From: Desulfobacteraceae bacterium | Lineage (GTDB): Bacteria; Desulfobacterota; Desulfobacteria; Desulfobacterales; Desulfosalsimonadaceae | Assembly: GCA_024636355.1 (NCBI GenBank) | Contig: JAGXHH010000054.1 | Location: 1 to 16,556, forward strand | Direction: 5' to 3' | DNA: 16,556 nt | Shown: piece after piece, positions 1 through 6,402 of the stretch | Layout of the letters: each line of letters opens with the position of its first letter | Position numbering within the stretch: position 1 is the first letter of the stretch | The notes under the pieces: generated by a model | What the model was told of the DNA's origin: nothing | Database searches by the model: none | Seen by the model: the letters and a program-made list of their open reading frames with translations, nothing else | Position numbers and translations under genes: made by a program

Positions 1-1021
1 AGATGAAATGCTCCGCCAGCTTAATGATGTCCTCACGCCTTTCCCGCAGCGGCGGGATATGGATCGGGATCACCGAGATCCTGTAGAACAGGTCGAGCCG
101 GAAATCACCGGCTTCGGCATGTTTGTGCAGATCCTGATTGGTGGCCCAGATGATGCGCAGATCGACCTTGTAGCTCCGGTCGTCGCCTACCGGCCGGATT
201 TCGTTTTCCTGGATCGCCCGCAGCAGTTTGACTTGCAGCCGTTTTTCAATGTCGCCGATTTCGTCAAGAAACAGGGTGCCGCCCTCGGCTTCCCGGAAAA
301 GGCCGGGGCGGTCCGAAATGGCGCCCGTAAACGCGCCCTTGACGTGGCCGAACAGTTCGGATTCCAGCAGATCGCCCGGCAGCGTCCCGCAATTGATCGC
401 CACAAACGGTTTTGTGTGCCGCGCACTCTGGGCATGGATGGCCCTGGCGGCAACCTCTTTTCCCACCCCGGTCTCCCCGGTGATCAGGACCGGGGAATCG
501 ACTTCCGCGCAGCGCAGGATGGTGTAAAACACGCTCTCCATTGCCTTGCCGGTGCCGATCATCCGGGTCTGCAATGATTCCTGCCGGATTTTACGGCGGG
601 CATGAAACAGCTCCCGTTCTTTTTCCTCCAGGCTTTTCTGGACGCTGATGTCCGACAGCAGCGCATTGCAGGACACCGGGCGGCCGGAAGCATCCCGATT
701 GACCGTCATGTGAAACAGCACCGGAATCTTTTCCTTGTTTTCCCGGCCGTAGACGTAAAATTCATACTGGACAACCGATTCCTGGTACATCTTTTGGACG
801 GCCTCTTTGAGATACTCGACCTCCTCCGGTTGCACCAGGGTCAGCATGTTGCGCCCCACCAGTTTTTCCCGGCTCGCACCGGTCAATTCCAGGAAGGTTT
901 CATTGACGTCGACCAGGACGAATTCGAGATCGACCAGCCAGTAACTGACCTTCAGGTAATCGAGCATCCGCTTCATGCCGTCGTAATCCGGCATGTGCAT
1001 GATGTTGTGGTCTTTTATCAT
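1..1021 (-). CDS. PAS-domain sigma-54-dependent transcriptional activator (partial, 3' end outside the window)
   Basis: The reading frame from ATG at 1021 stays open to the left edge, giving the first 340 residues. Residues about 15-125 look like a PAS sensor (start MIKDHNIMHM, then a fold with WLVDLEFVLVDVNETF and GRNMLTL). After a short helical linker comes the AAA+ domain: Walker A G182-ETGVGKE-189, the sigma-54 contact loop GAFTGA at 229-234 (within ELFGHVKGAFTGA), and Walker B GGTLFLDEIGD ending at 257, then a FYRI segment near the edge. These are the hallmarks of NtrC/NifA-type enhancer-binding proteins. The HTH that normally follows the AAA+ domain is cut off. There is no N-terminal receiver domain, so a small-molecule or redox signal read by the PAS is likelier than phosphorylation. 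A GAGGG ribosome-binding site sits about 8 nt upstream of ATG 1021. It is divergent from the acyl-CoA operon, whose sigma-54 promoter it probably activates. Confidence 0.93.
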   Translation of the reverse strand, partial: MIKDHNIMHMPDYDGMKRMLDYLKVSYWLVDLEFVLVDVNETFLELTGASREKLVGRNMLTLVQPEEVEYLKEAVQKMYQESVVQYEFYVYGRENKEKIPVLFHMTVNRDASGRPVSCNALLSDISVQKSLEEKERELFHARRKIRQESLQTRMIGTGKAMESVFYTILRCAEVDSPVLITGETGVGKEVAARAIHAQSARHTKPFVAINCGTLPGDLLESELFGHVKGAFTGAISDRPGLFREAEGGTLFLDEIGDIEKRLQVKLLRAIQENEIRPVGDDRSYKVDLRIIWATNQDLHKHAEAGDFRLDLFYRISVIPIHIPPLRERREDIIKLAEHFI

Positions 1022-1041
1022 AAATGCCCTCGATTGTTACA

Positions 1042-1086
1042 TGTTGCAACACTGTTTCAACAGTATCAGTTCCGGTGAAACAGTGT
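1042..1086. promoter_or_regulatory. Inverted-repeat array, probable binding sites of the sigma-54 activator
   Basis: A perfect 11-bp inverted repeat, ACACTGTTTCA (1049-1059) and TGAAACAGTGT (1076-1086), is separated by 16 nt. A 10-bp perfect palindrome TGTTGCAACA (1042-1051) is followed one helical turn later by the near copy TGTTTCAACA (1053-1062). The array lies about 60-105 bp upstream of the sigma-54 promoter of the acyl-CoA operon and just upstream of the activator's own start, where an enhancer site would be expected. The repeats are read directly from the sequence; assigning them to this activator is inference. Confidence 0.6.
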
Positions 1087-1145
1087 CAAAGAAATTGTCG
1101 ATTTGCATGCCCTGCTATTTCGGTGCGTTAAAAAAATAAGGACTT

Positions 1146-1163
1146 TTGGTATAAAAAATGCTT
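1146..1163 (+). promoter_or_regulatory. Sigma-54 (-24/-12) promoter of the acyl-CoA operon
   Basis: TTGGTATAAAAAATGCTT has the invariant GG (1148-1149) and GC (1160-1161) separated by exactly 10 nt, as required for RpoN promoters. The -24 element TTGGTA matches the consensus TTGGCAC only in part, while the -12 element TGCT is good. The start of transcription would be near 1172, leaving a leader of about 45 nt before ATG 1217. The divergent GAFTGA-type activator supports the call. Confidence 0.65.
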
Positions 1164-1216
1164 CTATAAACGAACGATAAAATTGTTTTGAACGCCATTC
1201 ATAAAGAGGAAAAACG

Positions 1217-2368
1217 ATGGGAAGCGATATCTATTTTACCAAAGACCATGACATGGTGCGCCGGGCGGTGCGGGATTTCGTCAACAAGGAGGTCAACCCC
1301 CATGTGGACGAATGGGAAGAAAACGGGATTGCCCCCCTGCACGCGCTGTTTAAAAAAATGGGCGACCTGGGGTTCCTCGGCATCCGCTATGATGAAAAAT
1401 ACGGCGGCGAGGGGCTTGACTACTGGTATGAAACCGTTGTCATGGAAGAGCTCGCCCGGATCAAATGCGGCGGCATCCCGATGGCCATTGCCGTCCAGAT
1501 GGCCATGGCCACGCCGGCCATCGATGAATTCGGCAGCGAGTACCTAAAGGAAACGTACCTGAAACCGGCCCTCAGGGGCGACATGGTGGCGGCCATCGCG
1601 GTCACCGAACCGGATGCCGGCTCCGATGTGGCGGCGCTTAAAACCACGGCGAAAAAAGACGGCGAGCACTACATTTTAAACGGATCGAAAACCTACATCA
1701 CCAACGGCACCCAGTCGGACTTCCTTACCCTTCTGGCCCGGACCAGCGACGATCCCGGCCACCACTCGTTTGGCCTGTTTGTCGTGCCGACAAACCTGCC
1801 CGGTTTTCAGGTCAGCAAAAAACTCGACAAGATGGGCATGCGCAGCAGCGATACCGCGGAGCTCTATTTCGACGGCATGAAAATCCCGGCGGAAAACCTC
1901 ATCGGCGTCGAGGGCCAGGGGTTCATCCACCAGATGCAGCAGTTTCAGCACGAGCGGTTTTCCGTGCTCCCCCTGACGTACATCAGCGCTAAAGAGGTCA
2001 TCGATGAAACGGTCGAGTACATCAAGGGGCGGATCGTGTTCGGAAAACCCCTGATCAGCAAGCAGGTGCTGCGTCACCGCATCGTCAAATGGCTGAGCGA
2101 GATCGAATGCCTGAAGCAGCTCACCTACCATATCGTCCGTATGAAAATGGCCGGGCAGAACGTGACCCGGGAAATCTCCATGGGCAAACTGATCGGCGGG
2201 GACCTGCTGAGCCGGGTCACCGACGGCTGCCTGCAGATGTTCGGCGGCATGGGATTTATGAATGAAATGCATGTTTCCCGCGCTTACCGGGACGCCCGGC
2301 TGCTGTCGATCGGCGGGGGGGCCAGCGAGGTGATGAGCGAGGTCATCGGTAAACTGGAAGGGCTGTAG
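1217..2368 (+). CDS. Acyl-CoA dehydrogenase, isovaleryl-/citronellyl-CoA dehydrogenase-like
   Basis: FAD-dependent alpha,beta-dehydrogenation of an acyl-CoA, with electrons normally passed to electron-transfer flavoprotein. The 383 residues match the family length. The signature AVTEPDAGSD is at 128-137 and the second signature QMFGGMGFMNE at 340-350. The C-terminal segment reads YRDARLLSIGGGASEVM, so the position of the MCAD-type catalytic Glu (E376 in MCAD) is Gly367. The alternative base is kept: Glu246 in the segment FQHERFSV. This swap is known for isovaleryl-CoA and long-chain acyl-CoA dehydrogenases and suits a branched substrate. The N-terminal NPHVDEWE stretch reminds me of AtuD (citronellyl-CoA dehydrogenase), from memory only. 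The start follows an AAAGAGGA ribosome-binding site (1203-1210). It is the first gene of the operon behind the sigma-54 promoter. Family certain, substrate not. Confidence 0.95.
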   Translation: MGSDIYFTKDHDMVRRAVRDFVNKEVNPHVDEWEENGIAPLHALFKKMGDLGFLGIRYDEKYGGEGLDYWYETVVMEELARIKCGGIPMAIAVQMAMATPAIDEFGSEYLKETYLKPALRGDMVAAIAVTEPDAGSDVAALKTTAKKDGEHYILNGSKTYITNGTQSDFLTLLARTSDDPGHHSFGLFVVPTNLPGFQVSKKLDKMGMRSSDTAELYFDGMKIPAENLIGVEGQGFIHQMQQFQHERFSVLPLTYISAKEVIDETVEYIKGRIVFGKPLISKQVLRHRIVKWLSEIECLKQLTYHIVRMKMAGQNVTREISMGKLIGGDLLSRVTDGCLQMFGGMGFMNEMHVSRAYRDARLLSIGGGASEVMSEVIGKLEGL

Positions 2369-2417
2369 CCAATCGTTAACCCATAAGCGTTCAAGTTGAT
2401 ATTTAAAGGAATCAAAC

Positions 2418-4031
2418 ATGCCCGTATTCGAATCTCGTATCAACCTTCAATCCAAGGAGTTCCAGGCCAACAGGGAACGAATGGAGGCCGGGGTGCAGGA
2501 AGTCCGCGACATTGAACAGCGCGTCCTGGAAACGGCAGAGGCCAAAATCCCCCGCTACCGGAAACGCGGCTACATCAGCCCCCGGGAGCGCCTCAACCTC
2601 CTGCTCGATCCCGGGGAGCCGTTTCTGGAGCTCTATACCCTGGCCGGCTACATGCAGGGCAACGACACCGACGGATCGGCTGCCGGCGGCACCTGCATTG
2701 CCGGCATCGGCTACGTCGCGGGAACGCGCTGCGTCATCTACGTGGATGACTACCTGACAAAAGGCGGCAGTGTTTCCCGCTACGGGGGGCAAAAGCGGAT
2801 GAACATGCAGACGATTGCGCTGAAGAAAAAAATGCCCATGATCGTGCTGGCCCAGAGCGCCGGGGGAGACCTCCGGGAGATCGGGGATAACTTCGGCACC
2901 TCCGGCGTGATATTTGCCAACCAGGCGCGCCTGTCGGCTGCCGGCATTCCCCAGGTCACCGTCGTCCACGGCAGTGCGACGGCGGGCGGGGCCTACCAGC
3001 CGGGCCTGTCGGACTACATTGTCATGATCCGCCGGCAGTCGACGGTTTATCTTGCCGGCCCGCCGCTGCTCAAGGCGGCCACCGGGGAGATCGCCACAGA
3101 CGAGGAGATCGGCGGGGCGGAACTGCACTGCGAGATTTCCGGCGTTTCCGATTACCTGGCGGAAAACGATGCGGACGGGATCCGCATTGTCCGGGAGATT
3201 GTCGCCAGGCTGCAGTGGAACAAAAACATGCCCGAGATTGCCCCGAAGGAATTCAAGGAACCGGTATATCCCCGGGAAGACCTGATCGGCATCGTTCCGG
3301 TCGATCCCAAGGCCCCCTATGACTGCCGGGAGATCATCTCCCGCATTGCCGACGGCTCTGAAATCCTTGATTTCAAGCCGGAATACGACGCCGGCACGGT
3401 TTGCGCCTTTATCGAAATTCACGGCCATGCCTGCGGCGTACTCGGCAACAATGCGCCGATCACCGCCAATGGTGCGGCCAAGGCCGCGCAGTTCATGCAG
3501 TTGTGCGATCAGTCGGAAACCCCGCTGGTTTTCCTTCACAACACCACCGGCTTCCTGGTGGGGACCGAACCGGAACGCAAAGGGATTATCAAACACGGCT
3601 CCAAGATGATCCAGGCCGTCACCAACAGCACGGTGCCCAAGATATCGGTCGTCGTGGGCGGCTCCTATGGAGCGGGAAACTATGCCATGTGCGGCCGGGG
3701 CATGGAGCCGGATTTCATGTTTGCCTGGCCGCGCAGCGTGGTTTCGGTCATGGGACCGGCCCAGGCCGGCAGCGTGCTGCGCCAGGTGGCGCACGCCCGC
3801 ATGAAAAAAGCCGGAATGGTCGACGACAATTTCCTCGACCAGCTCGAGGCCGACACGCGGACCGCCATGGAGGAGCGTTCCCATGCCCTGGCCAATACGG
3901 CCCGGCTCTGGGACGACGGCTTGATCGACCCGCGCGACACCCGGAGCATCCTGGCCTTCTGCCTGGATATCTGCCGCGAGGCGAGAATGCGGCAGGTGAA
4001 AAAGAACACGTTCGGCATTGCGCGGATTTAA
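2418..4031 (+). CDS. Acyl-CoA carboxylase, carboxyltransferase (beta) subunit; methylcrotonyl-/geranyl-CoA carboxylase type
   Basis: Moves the carboxyl group from carboxybiotin to an enoyl-CoA or acyl-CoA in the cytoplasm, as partner of the biotin-carrying subunit downstream. At 537 residues it has the usual length of MCC/GCC beta chains (AtuC/LiuB class). Two crotonase-fold carboxyltransferase halves are visible. The N-half has the oxyanion loop GSATAGGAY (185-193), followed by LAGPPLLKAATGEI. The C-half has GGSYGAGNYAMCGR (from 414) and SVMGPAQAGSVLRQ. The LAGPPLLKAATGE stretch is typical of MCC/GCC rather than propionyl-CoA carboxylases. The segment around NNAPITANGAAKAAQF differs from the NNG-LF-ESALK form I remember for MCC, so it may be a separate subfamily with its own substrate. 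ATG 2418 follows AAAGGA at 2405-2410. It lies 49 nt behind the dehydrogenase gene. Confidence 0.94.
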   Translation: MPVFESRINLQSKEFQANRERMEAGVQEVRDIEQRVLETAEAKIPRYRKRGYISPRERLNLLLDPGEPFLELYTLAGYMQGNDTDGSAAGGTCIAGIGYVAGTRCVIYVDDYLTKGGSVSRYGGQKRMNMQTIALKKKMPMIVLAQSAGGDLREIGDNFGTSGVIFANQARLSAAGIPQVTVVHGSATAGGAYQPGLSDYIVMIRRQSTVYLAGPPLLKAATGEIATDEEIGGAELHCEISGVSDYLAENDADGIRIVREIVARLQWNKNMPEIAPKEFKEPVYPREDLIGIVPVDPKAPYDCREIISRIADGSEILDFKPEYDAGTVCAFIEIHGHACGVLGNNAPITANGAAKAAQFMQLCDQSETPLVFLHNTTGFLVGTEPERKGIIKHGSKMIQAVTNSTVPKISVVVGGSYGAGNYAMCGRGMEPDFMFAWPRSVVSVMGPAQAGSVLRQVAHARMKKAGMVDDNFLDQLEADTRTAMEERSHALANTARLWDDGLIDPRDTRSILAFCLDICREARMRQVKKNTFGIARI

Positions 4032-4095
4032 TGGGGTGGGTTTGTAAAAAGCTGTCCCCCGGTTCCCGGTGATTTTGAAGAATGGATCTTATGTC

Positions 4096-4112
4096 TTGGC
4101 ACCGCTATCGCT
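4096..4112 (+). promoter_or_regulatory. Possible second sigma-54 promoter, before the biotin carboxylase gene
   Basis: TTGGCACCGCTATCGCT fits the RpoN consensus better than the first promoter at -24 (TTGGCAC complete) and has GG (4098-4099) and GC (4110-4111) exactly 10 nt apart. The -12 element is TCGCT where TTGCT is expected. It sits 86 nt upstream of ATG 4198. The -12 half is also the start of the hexamer repeat that follows, so a chance match is possible. Confidence 0.4.
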
Positions 4113-4176
4113 ATCGAAATCGCTATCGGGATCGAAAACTTCTCGAAATCGATACCGATAGCGATAGCGATTTCGA
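4102..4176. repeat. Hexamer-based inverted repeat (CGNNAT/ATNNCG-rich) in the carboxylase intergenic region
   Basis: The gap between the two carboxylase genes is built of ATCG-containing hexamers (CTATCG, AAATCG, GGGATCG) that then recur in reverse complement. TCGAAATCGCTATCG (4114-4128) is perfectly inverted at 4162-4176, and CGCTATCGCTATCG (4103-4116) is perfectly inverted at 4156-4169, so two alternative stem registers exist. The transcript would form a long hairpin ending 21 nt before ATG 4198, leaving the GGAG ribosome-binding site (4187-4190) free. There is no T-run, so it is not a classical terminator. The rest of the gap (4032-4095) shows nothing I recognise. Confidence 0.75.
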
Positions 4177-4197
4177 ATTAACAATTGGAGAAACACC

Positions 4198-6150
4198 ATG
4201 ATCAATAAAATTCTGATCGCCAATCGCGGCGAGATCGCGATGCGCATCATCCGGACCGCCCGCAACCAGGGATACCGGACCGTGGCGGTATACAGCGAAG
4301 CAGATGCGGATGCCCTGCACGTTTTGTCAGCCGATGAGGCGATCTGCATCGGGGGCGCCCAGGCCGCCGAATCGTACCTCGCAATCGAAAAAATCCTCGA
4401 CGCCGCCCGTCTTTCCGGGGCGGACGCCGTTCACCCCGGATACGGATTTCTGGCGGAAAATGCCGATTTCGCCCGCGCCTGCGGGGCCGCCGGCCTCGTA
4501 TTCATCGGGCCGGGCCCGGATGCCATGGAACTGATGGGGAGCAAGCGGTTGTCCAAGGTCGCCATGCTGGAAGCCGGGGTACCCTGTGTACCGGGCTACC
4601 AGGGCGGGTCGCAAGCCGAAGACGTGCTTGCCGCCGAGGCGGAAAAAATCGGCCTGCCGCTGATGGTCAAAGCCTCTGCGGGCGGCGGCGGCCGCGGCAT
4701 GCGGCTGGTGACCGATTCCGAAAAACTATCCGAGAGCATCAAAAATGCCCGGGCCGAGGCAAAGAGCGCCTTCGGCAGCGATGAGTTGATCCTGGAAAAA
4801 GCGATACTGGAGCCGCGCCACATCGAAATCCAGGTCTTTGCCGATACGCACGGCAACGTGGTCTACCTGGGCGAGCGGGACTGCTCCATCCAGCGCCGGC
4901 ACCAGAAGGTGGTCGAGGAAGCCCCGTCGCCGTTTGTCGATGCGGCGCTGCGCCGGAAAATGGGCGAGGCGGCGGTCAACGCGGCCCGGGCCTGCGGGTA
5001 TGTGGGTGCCGGCACCGTGGAATTCCTGGTGGACTCTGACAGAAACTTCTATTTTCTGGAAATGAACACCCGCCTGCAGGTGGAGCATCCGGTAACCGAA
5101 ATGATCACCGGGCTCGATCTGGTCGCCTGGCAGATTGATATCGCATGCGGTGAAAAACTGCCGCTTTCCCAGGAGGCAGTCGAATACAACGGCCATGCCG
5201 TCGAGGTCCGCCTTTACGCCGAAGACGCCCGCCGGGCGTTTCTGCCGCAGACCGGAAAGATCCTCGCGTGGGAGGTGCCGGAAAGAGACGGTATACGGGT
5301 GGATTGCGGCATCGAAACAGGCCAGGTCGTCAGCCCGCATTACGATCCGATCGTGGCCAAGGTGATCGCCTGGGGGAAAAACCGGGACGAAGCCCGCCGG
5401 CGGTTGGCCTCCGCCCTCCAGGACACGGTGCTGCTCGGGCTTGACAACAACAAGCTCTTCCTGGAACGGATCGTGCGCCACCCGGTCTTTGCCGCCGGGG
5501 AGGCGACCACCGCCTTTATCGACCGGCATTTCAGCGAAGACGTCAGCATGTCCGAAGACGCCCTGTCGGCCAAGACCCTCGCCCTGGCCGCCATGCTCAC
5601 CTACCAGAGCGAATCGCCCGTGACCCGCAACAACGGCTGGCACAATCCCGCCCCCTACCGCTACAACTTCAAACTCGGCTGCAACGAGAAGGCGGTCGAT
5701 GTCGCCCTGGTAAAGCAGGGGGGGCGATTTACCGCCACTCTTATGGACCGGGAAATATCGCTTGAATACGTGTCGGTGTCCGGCAACACGCTGACCTATT
5801 TTGATGAAGGCGTGCGGCGACGGGCCCGGTTTGCCGTTTCCGACGGGAGGCTTTACCTTGATGACGGCACCGGCCACTTCATTATCGAAAATCAAACGTT
5901 TGCAATTGCCGCGGCTGCGGAAGCCGCCGGATCGGGCGATGTCAAATCGACCATAAACGGGCTTGTCGTCGAAGTCCTGGTAAGCGAGGGCGATGTTGTC
6001 AAGATCGATCAGCCCCTGGTGATCATCGAAGCCATGAAAATGCAGCACCAATTCTCGGCAGCGATTGCCGGAACGGTGGAATCGGTACTGGTGGCGGCCG
6101 AAGACCAGGTGAAGCCGAAACAGCTGCTGGTCAGACTGGGGACGTCGTAG
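4198..6150 (+). CDS. Acyl-CoA carboxylase, biotin carboxylase/biotin carboxyl carrier (alpha) subunit
   Basis: ATP- and bicarbonate-dependent carboxylation of its own biotin, feeding the carboxyltransferase encoded just upstream. The 650 residues have the three-part layout of MCC/GCC alpha chains. Residues 1-445 are biotin carboxylase (start KILIANRGEIAMRIIRTA; ATP-grasp glycine loop K158-ASAGGGGRGM; catalytic stretch E288-MNTRLQVEH, which falls on the same numbers as E288, N290, R292 and E296 of E. coli AccC). A linking domain at about 450-570 follows. The biotinyl domain has the biotin site EAMKM with Lys614 as the acceptor, 36 residues before the end. All key residues are present. The start is fixed by the family N-terminus and by GGAG 8 nt upstream. 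It is 166 nt behind the carboxyltransferase, across an inverted repeat, unlike the tighter spacing elsewhere in the operon. Confidence 0.96.
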   Translation: MINKILIANRGEIAMRIIRTARNQGYRTVAVYSEADADALHVLSADEAICIGGAQAAESYLAIEKILDAARLSGADAVHPGYGFLAENADFARACGAAGLVFIGPGPDAMELMGSKRLSKVAMLEAGVPCVPGYQGGSQAEDVLAAEAEKIGLPLMVKASAGGGGRGMRLVTDSEKLSESIKNARAEAKSAFGSDELILEKAILEPRHIEIQVFADTHGNVVYLGERDCSIQRRHQKVVEEAPSPFVDAALRRKMGEAAVNAARACGYVGAGTVEFLVDSDRNFYFLEMNTRLQVEHPVTEMITGLDLVAWQIDIACGEKLPLSQEAVEYNGHAVEVRLYAEDARRAFLPQTGKILAWEVPERDGIRVDCGIETGQVVSPHYDPIVAKVIAWGKNRDEARRRLASALQDTVLLGLDNNKLFLERIVRHPVFAAGEATTAFIDRHFSEDVSMSEDALSAKTLALAAMLTYQSESPVTRNNGWHNPAPYRYNFKLGCNEKAVDVALVKQGGRFTATLMDREISLEYVSVSGNTLTYFDEGVRRRARFAVSDGRLYLDDGTGHFIIENQTFAIAAAAEAAGSGDVKSTINGLVVEVLVSEGDVVKIDQPLVIIEAMKMQHQFSAAIAGTVESVLVAAEDQVKPKQLLVRLGTS

Positions 6151-6171
6151 AAACGGAAGGCAAACCGAAGT

Positions 6172-6334
6172 GGGGATCATCCCCAACCTGGGGCGATTCG
6201 TGAATCGCCCCTACGAATTCCGACCTCACGATGTAATCGCCCCGACAAATCCCGGCCTCACGATGTCGGGGCGATTCACGAATCGCCCCGACGAATCCCG
6301 ACCTCACGGTGTAGGGGCGATTCACGAATCGCCC
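6172..6334. repeat. Cluster of REP-like palindromes (GGGGCGATTCAC family) inside the operon
   Basis: Three palindromes of one family lie in the gap after the carboxylase: GGGGCGATTC-GT-GAATCGCCCC (6190-6211), the longest with 13-bp arms around AC (6265-6292), and a shorter one (6315-6334). A half-copy, GTAATCGCCCCGAC, is at 6233-6246. The spacer CCGRCCTCACGRTGT recurs three times (6220-6234, 6252-6266, 6298-6312), so whole units were duplicated in tandem. A separate small hairpin GGGGAT-C-ATCCCC (6172-6184) precedes them. None has a T-run. The layout is that of REP/BIME elements, which are usually moved by RAYT transposases; none is encoded here. Bases 6335-6402 hold only the leader of the next gene. 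Confidence 0.85.
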
Positions 6335-6402
6335 TTCCGGGATGGAGGCAGAATGTCTGAAACCAATTCTATGACGAACGGACGAAAACCAGGAGCACCT
6401 CT

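Noticed and set aside
8..1078. Plus-strand frames at 8-577 and 602-1078
   Set aside because: Both are antisense to the sigma-54 activator, whose Walker A, GAFTGA and Walker B motifs are intact on the minus strand.
2412..3884. 490-residue open frame on the minus strand opposite the carboxyltransferase
   Set aside because: It lies entirely antisense to a gene with clear family motifs; long antisense frames are expected from GC-rich third positions, and its translation shows no domain.
4102..4176. Hexamer repeat as a CRISPR array
   Set aside because: Units are 6-bp words with no regular spacers; it is an inverted low-complexity repeat.
4726..6186. 486-residue open frame on the minus strand opposite the biotin carboxylase
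   Set aside because: Shadow of the real gene; the product is low in recognisable motifs and rich in His, Arg and Gly as antisense frames are.
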